64,000 nt of DNA from Clostridium weizhouense (GTDB lineage: Bacteria > Bacillota > Clostridia > Clostridiales > Clostridiaceae), in NCBI RefSeq assembly GCF_019431045.1, contig NZ_JAHXPT010000013.1:1-64000 (forward strand), in the 5' to 3' direction. A model generated the notes under the pieces. That model worked only from the letters and a program-made list of their open reading frames with translations. It did no database searches and was not told the origin of the DNA. Within the stretch, counting starts at the first letter, position 1; every line of letters begins with the position of its first letter. The position numbers and the translations under genes were made by a program. Shown piece after piece: positions 20,346 through 29,420 of this stretch.

Positions 20346-21578
20346 TTACTTTGTTAAATGTTCCTTATAATTTAATGCTTCGTTCATTTTAGCTCTAACA
20401 ACTAAAGGAAGGCCAAATAAACTTATAAATCCTGCTGAATCTTTTTGATCATATACTTGATCTTCTCCAAAAGTAGCATATTCTTCACTATATAATGAGT
20501 AAGGAGATGTCATACCTGCATTTACAATGTTACCTTTGTATAATTTTAATTTAACTTCTCCTGTAACTGTTTCTTGAGTCTTTTTAACAAATTCAGATAA
20601 AGCTTCTCTAAGAGGAGTAAACCATAAGCCGTCATAAACTAATTGTGCAAATTTAAGAGCAATTTGTTGTTTATATTGAGAAGTATCTTTGTCTAAGCAA
20701 AGTTCTTCTAACGATTTATGAGCTTCATATAAAATTGTTCCACCAGGAGTTTCATAAACGCCTCTTGATTTCATTCCTACAAGTCTATTTTCAACCATAT
20801 CAATAATACCTATAGCGTTTTGTCCACCAATTCTGTTTAATTCTTCTAAAAGTTCAACACTAGACATTTTATCTCCGTTTAATGCAACTGCATTTCCTTT
20901 TTCAAAAGTTAATGTTATATAAGTAGGTTTATCAGGTGCATCTTCAAGAGTATTACAAAGCTCTAATATTTCTGAATATTTAGGTTCGTTAGATGGATAC
21001 TCTAAATCTAAACCTTCATGACTTAAATGCCATATATTTTTATCTTTACTATAGTTAGTTTCGTAATTTATTTTAATAGGAACTTTTTTTGCTTCTGCAT
21101 AAGCTATTTCTTCTTCTCTTGATTTTATATCCCAAATTCTCCATGGTGCTATAATTGGCATATTAGGAGCAAAAGCTTTAATTGCTAATTCAAATCTTAC
21201 TTGGTCGTTCCCCTTACCAGTACATCCGTGACAAATTGCATCAGCACCTTCAGCTTTAGCAATTTCTACTATTCTTTTAGCAATCAAAGGTCTTGCAAAT
21301 GAAGTACCTAAAAGATATTTTCCTTCATATACTGCATTTGCTTGAATAGTAGGGAATATATAATCATTAACAAATTCTTCTGTTAAATCTTCTATAAAAA
21401 TTTTAGAAGCTCCAGTTTTTATTGCTCTTTCTTCTAATCCTTCTAGTTCATCTTTTTGTCCAACATTACCAACTACAGCTATAACTTCACATTCATAATT
21501 TTCTTTAAGCCATGGTATGATTACAGAAGTATCTAATCCTCCTGAGTATGCTAAAACTACTTTTTTAAATTTTTTCAT
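20346..21578 (-). CDS. argG: Argininosuccinate synthase
   Basis: This 410-residue ATP-dependent ligase joins citrulline and aspartate. The N-terminal [10 protein letters not shown]-loop, [15 protein letters not shown] and the length match the family. It is the first gene of the cluster, with an SD of AAGGGGGC before the ATG and a good sigma-A promoter about 70-100 bp upstream. Confidence 0.95.
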   Translation of the reverse strand: MKKFKKVVLAYSGGLDTSVIIPWLKENYECEVIAVVGNVGQKDELEGLEERAIKTGASKIFIEDLTEEFVNDYIFPTIQANAVYEGKYLLGTSFARPLIAKRIVEIAKAEGADAICHGCTGKGNDQVRFELAIKAFAPNMPIIAPWRIWDIKSREEEIAYAEAKKVPIKINYETNYSKDKNIWHLSHEGLDLEYPSNEPKYSEILELCNTLEDAPDKPTYITLTFEKGNAVALNGDKMSSVELLEELNRIGGQNAIGIIDMVENRLVGMKSRGVYETPGGTILYEAHKSLEELCLDKDTSQYKQQIALKFAQLVYDGLWFTPLREALSEFVKKTQETVTGEVKLKLYKGNIVNAGMTSPYSLYSEEYATFGEDQVYDQKDSAGFISLFGLPLVVRAKMNEALNYKEHLTK

Positions 21579-22045
21579 TTTTAAAGCCCCCTTAATTAAT
21601 ATTAAAAAACATATATATTAATATTATGTTCAAAAAATCATTTTTTATAATTATACAATTATGTGTATAAATAATCAATAGTTTTATGCATAAAAACAAA
21701 ATAAAAATACTGACAAAAATATTTTTAAATACTTACTAAAAATTAATATTTATATAAAAATTTTAAAAAATAACCTATTTTTTTAATAATATATTATAAA
21801 ATAGCTGTATAAAATAAAATTATATTTATAGAAATTAAATATAAAAAATATATTTAATTAATAAATATAAAAAATATATGAAATAATATACATATAAAAT
21901 ATATAAGTATTCATAAATTATGTATAAAAATAAAGAAAAAAGATTGTGAATAGTATTAATATTACATAAATGATATAATTTAACTTGAAAGACTAATAAG
22001 GAAAATAATAATTTATTATGTATTGATTAAAGGAGGGATGTTCAA
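21579..22045. other. AT-rich divergent intergenic region
   Basis: The 467 bp between argG and the CPBP protease gene is extremely AT-rich. It holds the argG promoter, annotated separately, and a TATAAT at about 21972 that may serve the rightward gene. I see no ORF, repeat family or structured RNA here. Confidence 0.4.
21650..21678 (-). promoter_or_regulatory. argG promoter with candidate ARG box
   Basis: On the minus strand TTGATT (21673-21678) and TATAAT (21650-21655) are spaced by 17 bp. TGATTATTTATACA (21664-21677) overlaps the -35 and matches the ArgR half-site pattern TGAATNNNNATTCA at 12 of 14 positions. ArgR control is inferred; no argR gene is in the window. Confidence 0.6.
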
Positions 22046-22813
22046 TTGAATTTTAATAAAAAGAGATTTAATTTATTCACATCCAATGCATACACACAAG
22101 TGATATTAAAAATTATTAAAGTATTTTTAATAGCTACTCTATGTCTTATCCTCCTAGCTATTATAGCCATATTGTTTAATAATGGGAAAATGCCTTCATG
22201 TTCTATAGTAATTTGCTTAATGGTTGGTTCATTATTAGCAATAAAACAGGAGTTTGGCTCATTAAAAGTAGTAGGATTTACAAGTAAAAATGTTTATAAG
22301 CATATTTCATATGGACTTGCTCTTTGTATAATTTATTACTTAACAATAATAGGAATAAATTTATTATTAGGATATAGTGTAGATATTAAATCACTTTCTA
22401 ATATAGAAATAACAGTTACATTAATTAACTATATAATTGTTGCATTTTCAGAAGAAATTTTATTTAGGGGATATATTTTTAAACTTGTTTATAAACAGAC
22501 ACATGTAGCTAATAAAGCAGTGATTATACAAGCAATTATTTTTTCAGCAATTCATATTGTCAATCCAACCTATGAAAATTTACTTGAATTTATCTATGCT
22601 CTGATTATTGGTATTATATTAGGCTTCCTAGTTGTACAACAACAAAACCTATGGGGGGCTATTGTTTTTCATATATTATTCAATTGTGTAAATGAAATAT
22701 TAATATTAAATAAGTCTTTATATGTTGTTTTAACAGGATTTGTTATAGTAGGATTATTTCTTATAAGTGTTTATAAGAAAAAACAAATACACTTAATCAA
22801 GAATAAGAATTAG
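22046..22813 (+). CDS. CPBP-family intramembrane metalloprotease (CAAX/Abi type)
   Basis: The 255-residue polytopic membrane protein has about seven TM segments. The Abi/CPBP motifs are SEEILFRGY (glutamate pair and arginine), FSAIHI and HILFNCVNE, which form the metal site. The start is TTG at 22046. An ATG eight bases earlier is closed by TGA after three codons, and AAAGGAGGG fits the TTG. Family roles include prenyl-protein processing and bacteriocin self-immunity; the substrate here is unknown. Confidence 0.8.
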   Translation: MNFNKKRFNLFTSNAYTQVILKIIKVFLIATLCLILLAIIAILFNNGKMPSCSIVICLMVGSLLAIKQEFGSLKVVGFTSKNVYKHISYGLALCIIYYLTIIGINLLLGYSVDIKSLSNIEITVTLINYIIVAFSEEILFRGYIFKLVYKQTHVANKAVIIQAIIFSAIHIVNPTYENLLEFIYALIIGIILGFLVVQQQNLWGAIVFHILFNCVNEILILNKSLYVVLTGFVIVGLFLISVYKKKQIHLIKNKN

Positions 22814-22856
22814 TTACTTTTATGTTAAGCTTATATAAGAATCTAGGGGGATTTAA

Positions 22857-22985
22857 ATGGAATTTATATCAGGTATAATTGCTGTCTTAATAATTATAAT
22901 AATTGGAATGCTTTTTGGAAGAATAATGGAACTTGCAGGTTTGATTTTTAAAGCAATTATTAAACTTATTAGGAAACTGTTTTGA
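22857..22985 (+). CDS. Small membrane protein (42 residues)
   Basis: A short ORF starts with ATG preceded by AGGGGG. It encodes one long hydrophobic helix (about residues 4-22), a second short one, and a basic tail (KLIRKLF). It lies 43 bp after the CPBP protease gene and could be a partner or simply a small membrane peptide. I do not recognise a family. Confidence 0.5.
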   Translation: MEFISGIIAVLIIIIIGMLFGRIMELAGLIFKAIIKLIRKLF

Positions 22986-23167
22986 TATGTGTGTATATCT
23001 AAATGCTATTTATAGTATATTACATTACATGTAGAGATAAATCGAAGTATAGGAGTGGATATATAAATAGAAATGTAACTTAACATAATAAATTTATTGA
23101 ACAATATTTTTTATTGTGTCACAAGAGTTATTTATTATTTAATTAATATATATTGGAGGTAAACAGT

Positions 23168-24133
23168 GTGTCGGAAATTATTAATTTATTTGAGATTTAT
23201 ATAGATAACAAAGTAGGTTATATGAAACCGCATGGAGATAATAAACTTGGTTATATAAATCAGCATGGAGAAATAGTAATTGAACCAAAATTTAATATGG
23301 GATCTGAGTTTTCAGAAGGAGTTGCTGCTGTAGCACTAAATGATAAGTTTGGATATATAAATAAAAATGAACAGATAGTTATTGATTATAGATTTGATGA
23401 TGCGGATTCTTTCAAAGACGGTTTAGCTGGAGTAGAAATTAAGGATAATTGGGGATATATTAATAAAAGTGGTGAAATTATAATAAAACCACAGTTTGAT
23501 TTTGTAGGATATTTTTCAGAAGGTTATGCTTATGCAAGGAATAAGGCTAGAAAATATGCTTTTATAAATTCTAAGGGTGAATTTATTACCGATTTTATAT
23601 ATGATCATGTAGGGAGTTTTTCAGAAGGTTTAGCTAGGGTTAAAACAAATGAAGGATGGAACTATATAGATAAATTAGGTAAAAAAATATTTGATTCAAA
23701 TTTTGAAGTTGCTTTCGGCTTTAAGGAAGGCTTAGCACCAGTAAAGATTAATGGAAAAATAGGATTTATAGATAAGTCTGGAAATTTAGTAATATATAAT
23801 AAATATCATATAGCAGACGGGTTTTCAGAGGGATTAGCAAATGTAAAGTTAAATAATAAATGGGGATATATAAATAAGAAAAATGAGATGATTATAGAAC
23901 CTAAATTCGATAATGCATTTAGTTTTAAAGAGGGAAGAGCATTTGTGCAAATAAATGATAAATGGGGTTGTATAAATAAAAATGGAGATATGATTATAGA
24001 ACCACAATTTGATTTTGCACTTAATTTTACAAATGGACTAGCACGAGTGTTTATAAGTGAAATGAGAATTCCAATATATATAGATAGAGATGGAAATAGA
24101 GTGTGGGCACCTAGTAATTTATCGGGTAAATAA
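23168..24133 (+). CDS. WG-repeat protein
   Basis: The 321-residue protein consists of about eight tandem repeats of roughly 36 residues, each with a GYIN/GFID strand, a G-E-I-I-I-P-F-D strand and an FSEGLA turn. This is the WG beta-repeat found in bacterial surface or scaffold proteins. No signal peptide is visible, so it is probably cytosolic. The start chosen is GTG at 23168, because GGAGG (23155-23159) lies 8 nt before it; a TTG at 23153 overlaps the ribosome site. The function is unknown. Confidence 0.75.
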   Translation: MSEIINLFEIYIDNKVGYMKPHGDNKLGYINQHGEIVIEPKFNMGSEFSEGVAAVALNDKFGYINKNEQIVIDYRFDDADSFKDGLAGVEIKDNWGYINKSGEIIIKPQFDFVGYFSEGYAYARNKARKYAFINSKGEFITDFIYDHVGSFSEGLARVKTNEGWNYIDKLGKKIFDSNFEVAFGFKEGLAPVKINGKIGFIDKSGNLVIYNKYHIADGFSEGLANVKLNNKWGYINKKNEMIIEPKFDNAFSFKEGRAFVQINDKWGCINKNGDMIIEPQFDFALNFTNGLARVFISEMRIPIYIDRDGNRVWAPSNLSGK

Positions 24134-24136
24134 AAT

Positions 24137-24192
24137 AAATTCCTCTGTCCATGAGCGTTATACTACAATATCAACATTCACTTAAAACATAG
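24137..24192. repeat. Family A element, copy A6 (single arm)
   Basis: This stretch is the reverse complement of the left arm plus CTCATGGACAGAGGAATTT of copy A7, ending CTTAAAACATAG. The other arm is missing, so it is a half element. It begins a few bases past the WG-repeat stop. Confidence 0.7.
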
Positions 24193-24198
24193 GCAAAT

Positions 24199-24228
24199 AA
24201 AAAAGACGAGGTGTAAACCTCGTCTTTT
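24199..24228. terminator. Bidirectional terminator before fba
   Basis: AAAAGACGAGG and CCTCGTCTTTT pair around a six-base loop, with a T run on the minus strand for fba and TTTTAA on the plus strand. Confidence 0.9.
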
Positions 24229-24237
24229 AAAGAAAAA

Positions 24238-25170
24238 TTATTTCATAGAATCAGCTGATCCTAAGATATTGTCAATTTTTGATTCAACAACTTCTTGGAT
24301 TGCAGTTCTTGCAGCACCCATGTAGTTTCTTGGATCGAAAACTTCTGGTTTTTCTCCGAAAGTTTTTCTTATAGCTGCAGTCATAGCTAATCTTAAATCA
24401 GTATCCATGTTGATTTTACATACAGCCATTGAAGAAGCTTTTCTTAACATATCAACTGGAATACCTTTAGCGTTTGCTATTTTTCCACCGAATTCGTTAC
24501 AAGTTGCAACAGTGTTAGCGTCAACAGCTGATGCTCCATGAAGAACTATTGGGAATCCAGGTAATTTAGCTTGGATTTCTTCTAATATGTGGAATTTTAA
24601 TTCTGGTTTAGCGTCTGGTGGGAATTTAACAGCTCCGTGTGAAGTTCCTATAGCGATAGCTAATGAATCAACTCCTGTTCTATTAACGAAATCAACTGCT
24701 TGATCTGGATCAGTATAAACGTGAGAATCAGCAACAACGTCATCTTCAACTCCTGCTAATACTCCAAGTTCAGCTTCAACAACAACTCCTCTAGCGTGAG
24801 CGTAGTCTACAACTTCTTTTGTTCTCTTTACATTTTCTTCATAATCAAAGTGAGAACCATCGAACATTACTGATGTAAAACCAGCATCTATAACTTCTTT
24901 AACAGCTTCAAAACTTGGACCGTGATCTAAGTGAAGAGCAACATCTACTCCAGTTTCAGCTATAGCAGCGTCTACCATTGCTTTTAAGTATTTAGCTCCA
25001 GCATATTTGATTGCTCCAGTTGAACATTGAAGGATTACAGCTGAATTTCTAGCTTTTGCTCCATTAACAACACCTTGGATTATTTCCATGTTATTGATAT
25101 TGAAAGCTCCGATAGAGTATCCTCCTTCATAAGCTTTTTTAAACATTTCTTTTGTAGTAACTAATGCCAT
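24238..25170 (-). CDS. fba: Class II fructose-bisphosphate aldolase
   Basis: The 310-residue zinc aldolase of glycolysis carries LHLDHGP (zinc histidines), VEAELGVLAG, IGTSHGAVKF, LHGAS and the phosphate-binding INMDTDLRLA. The ATG at 25170 begins the conserved MALVTTKEMF and has AAAGGTGG about 10 nt upstream; a longer reading from 25212 has no such support. G/C-richer codons than its neighbours suggest high expression. A palindrome AAACTATAGTTT (25241-25252) and a TATAAT lie in its upstream region. Confidence 0.94.
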   Translation of the reverse strand: MALVTTKEMFKKAYEGGYSIGAFNINNMEIIQGVVNGAKARNSAVILQCSTGAIKYAGAKYLKAMVDAAIAETGVDVALHLDHGPSFEAVKEVIDAGFTSVMFDGSHFDYEENVKRTKEVVDYAHARGVVVEAELGVLAGVEDDVVADSHVYTDPDQAVDFVNRTGVDSLAIAIGTSHGAVKFPPDAKPELKFHILEEIQAKLPGFPIVLHGASAVDANTVATCNEFGGKIANAKGIPVDMLRKASSMAVCKINMDTDLRLAMTAAIRKTFGEKPEVFDPRNYMGAARTAIQEVVESKIDNILGSADSMK

Positions 25171-25368
25171 GTTAATTTTACCACCTTTCAAATTTTGAAA
25201 AAATTTTAACAACTAAAAGTTGTCTTAACAAATCAATTATAAACTATAGTTTGTGTATTTTCTACATTTAACGAGTTAAAATTGAAAAAAATCATTATTT
25301 TGGCATGATTTTTGCAGTATTCTATAGATTTTAGTTAATTATTTTTACCAAACACCGTTTTAAGAGAA

Positions 25369-25435
25369 TTTAGGCATATGAAGAAAAATAACAACTCCAA
25401 AATGCCATGATTATTTTTAAAATTATGCCTTATTT
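25369..25435. repeat. Family D palindromic element, copy D1
   Basis: ATTTAGGCATATGAA and the complement-like AATTATGCCTTATTT bracket AATAACAACTCC and an internal ATGCCATG. It is related to the element at 34739-34808. It lies between the fba promoter region and the DUF4363 gene. Confidence 0.5.
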
Positions 25436-25448
25436 AAAATATGTTGTG

Positions 25449-25829
25449 TTATAGTATATTTTTTAAAGTTGGTTTTTGGAGTTTTTTTAAATTTTGAGTA
25501 TTATATTTTAATGTATGTAATGTGGAATTTGCATCGGGAATATCTTTATGACTTAAATAAACTGAAAGCTTTACTGTATCATTAACCAAATTATCAAATT
25601 CTTGATGATTTACATAAATTGATGTTATAAAGCCATCTTGATGTATTAAATTTAAAAGATCAATAGATTGAATATAAGCATCTTCTATTTCTCCTTTTAT
25701 TAGAGTAATTTCTATATCTTCAGCAAGTGTAGAGATATTATCACATAATTTTATTAATGAATTATTAGAGAAATATACTAATATTAAAATTGAAAAGAAA
25801 AGCAATATAGAAAAAATAACATTTTTCAT
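25449..25829 (-). CDS. DUF4363-like membrane-anchored protein
   Basis: The 126-residue protein has one N-terminal TM segment (about 4-20) and an all-helical extracytoplasmic part, matching the DUF4363 pattern. Only two bases separate it from the DUF421 gene upstream, a pairing common in clostridia. The two products probably act together in the membrane; the function is unknown. Confidence 0.7.
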   Translation of the reverse strand: MKNVIFSILLFFSILILVYFSNNSLIKLCDNISTLAEDIEITLIKGEIEDAYIQSIDLLNLIHQDGFITSIYVNHQEFDNLVNDTVKLSVYLSHKDIPDANSTLHTLKYNTQNLKKLQKPTLKNIL

Positions 25830-25831
25830 TT

Positions 25832-26545
25832 TTACACTCCTTCTTTCTTACACTCTTTTGAATATTCATCATAAAGTTGATATTTAAAGTTGCCTTCTGT
25901 ATCATACAAAGCTATTAATACTTCATCGATGGAATTAATATTATGATTTTTTAATACATTAATAATCCATTGTTCATCTTTTTCCATACGAGTTAATGAA
26001 CTTTTATTAATTTTTCCATCAGATATTAGTATTTTAGGCAACTGTACTTCTTTAGTTTTAGATGTATTATCATTACTATTAGAGTTACCAGATTGAGAAT
26101 TATAGTTAGTTGGAAGTACAGAAAGTTGACCTCCATTTTCTAAAATAGCATATTGTATTTCATCAAGATTAAAGTAATCTGCAAGTCTTAATTCTTCAAG
26201 TAATTCATCTAAATTTATTTGTTGTTTTTTTAATACATCATAATTAATTTTTCCTTTATATATTAGAATACTAGGCTCACCATCAATTATTTTTCTAGAA
26301 GCTTGTGATTTTAATTGGATTAGACTTAAAATTGTTTTTAAGAATAATAATGTAATTATTGGTATAATACCTAGTAATAATGGAAGTCTTGAATCTTGCA
26401 TAGGTAAAGCAGCTAAATCAGAAATCATAATTGTTATTACAAATTCATAGGGCTGAAGTTCACCAATTTGACGCTTTCCCATTAATCTCATAACTAAAAC
26501 AACTAAAGAATAAAGTATAATAGTTCGAATAAATACTATAAACAT
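25832..26545 (-). CDS. DUF421/YetF-family membrane protein
   Basis: The 237-residue protein has three N-terminal TM segments with the conserved RLMGKRQIGELQPYEFVITIMISDLA region, then a cytosolic DUF421 domain with KIIDGEPSILIYKGKI and LRLADYFNLDEIQYAILE. The ATG at 26545 has GAGGTG 6-8 nt upstream; a longer frame would need an unsupported TTG. YetF proteins occur with spore and stress genes, but the molecular role is not known. Confidence 0.8.
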   Translation of the reverse strand: MFIVFIRTIILYSLVVLVMRLMGKRQIGELQPYEFVITIMISDLAALPMQDSRLPLLLGIIPIITLLFLKTILSLIQLKSQASRKIIDGEPSILIYKGKINYDVLKKQQINLDELLEELRLADYFNLDEIQYAILENGGQLSVLPTNYNSQSGNSNSNDNTSKTKEVQLPKILISDGKINKSSLTRMEKDEQWIINVLKNHNINSIDEVLIALYDTEGNFKYQLYDEYSKECKKEGV

Positions 26546-26673
26546 AAAAAACACCTCGTATAAATAATATTTGTAAAATTTCGTCTTAATATGCAAAATA
26601 GTTTTACCTTTTTAAGTAGAAATATATATAATAGAATTATAAAGGGGAATATATTGAAAAGGAGACATTTGAT

Positions 26674-28323
26674 ATGGTTAAGGTATATTCTGAAATGGAT
26701 AAAAATAAATTAAATCATAAAATAACTTTTTATGATTTAATATCTAAAAAATTTAATGTAGATATTAATAATATAGCTGTATGTAAAATGAATGATAAGT
26801 GTTATGAATTAAATAATTTAGTGGAAGACTTAGGTGAAATTGAGCCTATAGAATTTAATACAGAATTAGGTATGAAAATTTATACTAGAACATTACAATT
26901 TATTTTTATCAAGGCTACTTTAGACTTATTTCCAAATGCTAAAATAAAAATAGAACATTCTATAAGTAAAGGATTATTTGGAGAAATTATTAAGGATTCA
27001 CTATTAACTAAAAATGATATTAATTTAATTAAAGAAAGAATGAATGAACTTATAAATAAAAATATTCCAATAAAAAGTGTAAGAATGTCTAAAGAGGAAG
27101 CAATAAAAGTTTTTGCTAAATATAACATGTTAGATAAGGTTAAGCTTTTGGAATATTCAAATTTAAAAGAAGTTAAACTTTATGATTTAGATGGAAGATA
27201 TGATTATTTTTATGGATATATGGCATATTCAACAGGAATAATAAAAGCGTTTGACTTAATATATTATGAACCAGGATTTATATTAAGAAGCCCTAAACAA
27301 GAAAATTTAGAAGTTTTGCCAGAGTATAAAGAACAAAGAAAATTAAGTAAAATATTTTTAGAAACAGAAAGATGGCTTAGTATATTAGGTGTAGGTGAAG
27401 TTGGAACGTTAAATGAAAAACTGTCTAGTCATGAAGTACAAAGTTTAATTTTAACTTCAGAAGCTCTTCATGAAAAGAAGATAGCCAATATCGCAGATCA
27501 AATAGCCAATAAAAAAGAAGTTAAAATAGTTTTAATTGCAGGACCGTCATCTTCAGGAAAAACTACTTTTGCTAATAGATTAGGAATACAGTTAAGGGTT
27601 AATGGTTTAATTCCAATACCATTATCATTGGATGATTTTTTTGTTGAAAGAAAAGATACTCCTAAAGATGAAAATGGAGATTATGATTATGAATCTATAT
27701 ATGCACTAGATTTAGAGTTGATTAATAAAACATTAATAGCTTTAATGAATGGTGAAGAAGTGAATATTCCAACTTATAATTTTATAACTGGAAAAAGAGA
27801 GTGGAATGGTAAAAAAGTAAAATTACCTAAAAATGGAGTTCTAATATTAGAAGGAATACATGGTTTAAACCCAATATTAACATCAAGTATACCTGAAGAG
27901 AATATTTTTAAGGTATATATATCAGCATTAACACAGTTGAATTTAGATAATCATAATAGAATAACTACAACAGATGTAAGAAAAGTAAGAAGAATTGTTA
28001 GAGATTCGTTAAGTAGAGGGCATGATGCTGAAGCTACATTAAAAATGTGGCCGTCAATAAAAAGAGGAGAAAAAAAGAATATTTTTGTTTATCAAGATCA
28101 AGCAGATGCAATGTTTAATTCAACATTGGTATATGAATTAAGCTTATTAAAGCCATATGCACTAAAAGAGCTGGCTAAGGTTAAAGAAGAAAGTCCAGTA
28201 TATGAAGAGGCTATTAGATTACAATCTATTTTAAATTTCTTTAAAGAAGTAGAGTCTTCTTATGTTCCTATGAATTCTATATTAAGAGAATTTATAGGTG
28301 GAAGCTGTTTCTACGAATATTAA
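26674..28323 (+). CDS. Uridine kinase-like nucleoside kinase with N-terminal ThrRS-like region
   Basis: The 549-residue cytosolic protein has an N-terminal TGS/ThrRS-editing-like region (about 1-230) and a C-terminal P-loop kinase of the uridine kinase/phosphoribulokinase class (about 280-500). IAGPSSSGKTTFANRL is the Walker A, followed by LDDFFVERKDTP and LEGIHGLNP. This fusion is a known clostridial and Thermotoga-type architecture. The phosphorylated nucleoside is not evident. AAAAGGAGA precedes the ATG. Confidence 0.82.
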   Translation: MVKVYSEMDKNKLNHKITFYDLISKKFNVDINNIAVCKMNDKCYELNNLVEDLGEIEPIEFNTELGMKIYTRTLQFIFIKATLDLFPNAKIKIEHSISKGLFGEIIKDSLLTKNDINLIKERMNELINKNIPIKSVRMSKEEAIKVFAKYNMLDKVKLLEYSNLKEVKLYDLDGRYDYFYGYMAYSTGIIKAFDLIYYEPGFILRSPKQENLEVLPEYKEQRKLSKIFLETERWLSILGVGEVGTLNEKLSSHEVQSLILTSEALHEKKIANIADQIANKKEVKIVLIAGPSSSGKTTFANRLGIQLRVNGLIPIPLSLDDFFVERKDTPKDENGDYDYESIYALDLELINKTLIALMNGEEVNIPTYNFITGKREWNGKKVKLPKNGVLILEGIHGLNPILTSSIPEENIFKVYISALTQLNLDNHNRITTTDVRKVRRIVRDSLSRGHDAEATLKMWPSIKRGEKKNIFVYQDQADAMFNSTLVYELSLLKPYALKELAKVKEESPVYEEAIRLQSILNFFKEVESSYVPMNSILREFIGGSCFYEY

Positions 28324-28346
28324 ATTAAATATAAGTAAAAAAATAG

Positions 28347-28377
28347 ACCAAATATGTTTGTATATTTGGTTTATTTT
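28347..28377 (+). terminator. Intrinsic terminator after the nucleoside kinase gene
   Basis: ACCAAATAT and ATATTTGGT pair around a six-base loop and are followed by TTATTTT. Confidence 0.75.
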
Positions 28378-28435
28378 ACTATATAGAAAATTATAATGTA
28401 GCCAAATTTGTGTATAATTCAGATTATATTTTTAA

Positions 28436-28570
28436 ATGGACGATTGACAATTTAGGATGAAATAACTTTATGATTTCTAAAATATATATTTTTCAGAAAG
28501 CCAAAGGCTTTCAACCATAATTGTGCACTGCCAACTTTCAATTGTTAATTGAAATGTGGTATAGTCAATT
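28436..28570. repeat. Family E palindromic element with GAAAGCC-AAA-GGCTTTC core
   Basis: An outer, imperfect ATTGACAATT/AATTGTTAAT symmetry surrounds a perfect seven-pair hairpin at 28496-28512. The layout resembles dispersed elements I know from clostridial intergenic regions; that is recollection and was not tested. It lies upstream of the sdaAB leader. Confidence 0.5.
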
Positions 28571-28590
28571 TGTTTTTATAGATATTTTTA

Positions 28591-28738
28591 AAGAGGGAAA
28601 AATCCCCCTTGACTATCACAGATAAATTATGCATTCTATATATGATAATATAATTTTTATTAAAAAATATATCTTAGGTAGATTTTTATCGGAAGGGGGA
28701 TTTAGTGAAAAATTAGATATTTCACTAAATAACGCATT
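28591..28738 (+). promoter_or_regulatory. Structured leader of sdaAB: masked and hairpin-bridged Shine-Dalgarno
   Basis: The only good ribosome site, AAGGGGGA (28693-28700), is 38 nt before the ATG at 28739. A perfect 10-bp hairpin (TTTAGTGAAA 28701-28710 with TTTCACTAAA 28720-28729) lies between them; when folded, the spacing shrinks to 9 nt. AAATCCCCCTT (28600-28610) is a perfect 11-nt complement of the Shine-Dalgarno region (28693-28703). It can instead pair with AAGAGGG (28591-28597). These exclusive pairings suggest a translational switch. Confidence 0.55.
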
Positions 28739-29419
28739 ATGAAAAATGTAGGCGTATTTGATATTTTGGGTCCTATAATGATAGGACCATCTAGTTCTCA
28801 TACAGCTGGAGCTGCAAGACTTGGAAAAATTGCAAGAACAATAGCTGGTAATGAAATTGTAGAAGTGATATTTTTATTGCATGGTTCTTTTGCGAAGACA
28901 TATAAAGGACATGGAACAGATAGAGCATTAGTTGCAGGAATTTTAGGTATGGAACCAAGTGATGAAAGGCTTAGAGATTCACTTGATATAGCTAAAGAAA
29001 AGGGATTAGAATTTGAGTTTAAAGAAGCGGACTTAGGAGATGTACATCCTAACACCGTTAAATTTCTTATGAAAACCAAGAAGGGTACATATTGTGAGGT
29101 CAAGGGATCTTCTATTGGGGGAGGAAATATACAAATTTCTGAAGTTAATAATAATAGTGTAGATTTTACAGGAATGTATGAAACTTTAATAATTACTCAT
29201 ATAGATGTTCCAGGAGTAATACATAGTGTAACAAGTGTTCTTTCAGGAAAAAATCTTAATGTAGCTTTTATGAAAGTATTTAGAAATAGTAAGGGAAAAG
29301 AAGCAGGTATGATTTTTGAAATGGATAATAAAGTAAGTAAAGATATTATAGAAGAAATAAAAGCTATAGAGTTAGTTAAAAATGTTATTTCAATAAGTCC
29401 AGCAAAGGAAGGTGAATAA
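28739..29419 (+). CDS. sdaAB: L-serine dehydratase, iron-sulfur dependent, beta subunit
   Basis: The 226-residue subunit, with the alpha subunit, deaminates L-serine to pyruvate and ammonia. IGPSSSHTAGA near the N-terminus is the family signature, and an ACT domain occupies about 148-220 (IITHIDVPGVIHSVTSVL). The start is fixed by the conserved N-terminus, although no ribosome site lies at normal distance (see the leader entry). It is followed directly by sdaAA. Confidence 0.93.
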   Translation: MKNVGVFDILGPIMIGPSSSHTAGAARLGKIARTIAGNEIVEVIFLLHGSFAKTYKGHGTDRALVAGILGMEPSDERLRDSLDIAKEKGLEFEFKEADLGDVHPNTVKFLMKTKKGTYCEVKGSSIGGGNIQISEVNNNSVDFTGMYETLIITHIDVPGVIHSVTSVLSGKNLNVAFMKVFRNSKGKEAGMIFEMDNKVSKDIIEEIKAIELVKNVISISPAKEGE

Positions 29420-29420
29420 G

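Noticed and set aside
28616-28801. Minus-strand ORF of 61 codons covering the sdaAB leader
   Set aside because: It has no ribosome site and lies over the structured leader and the sdaAB start; its length is expected by chance.
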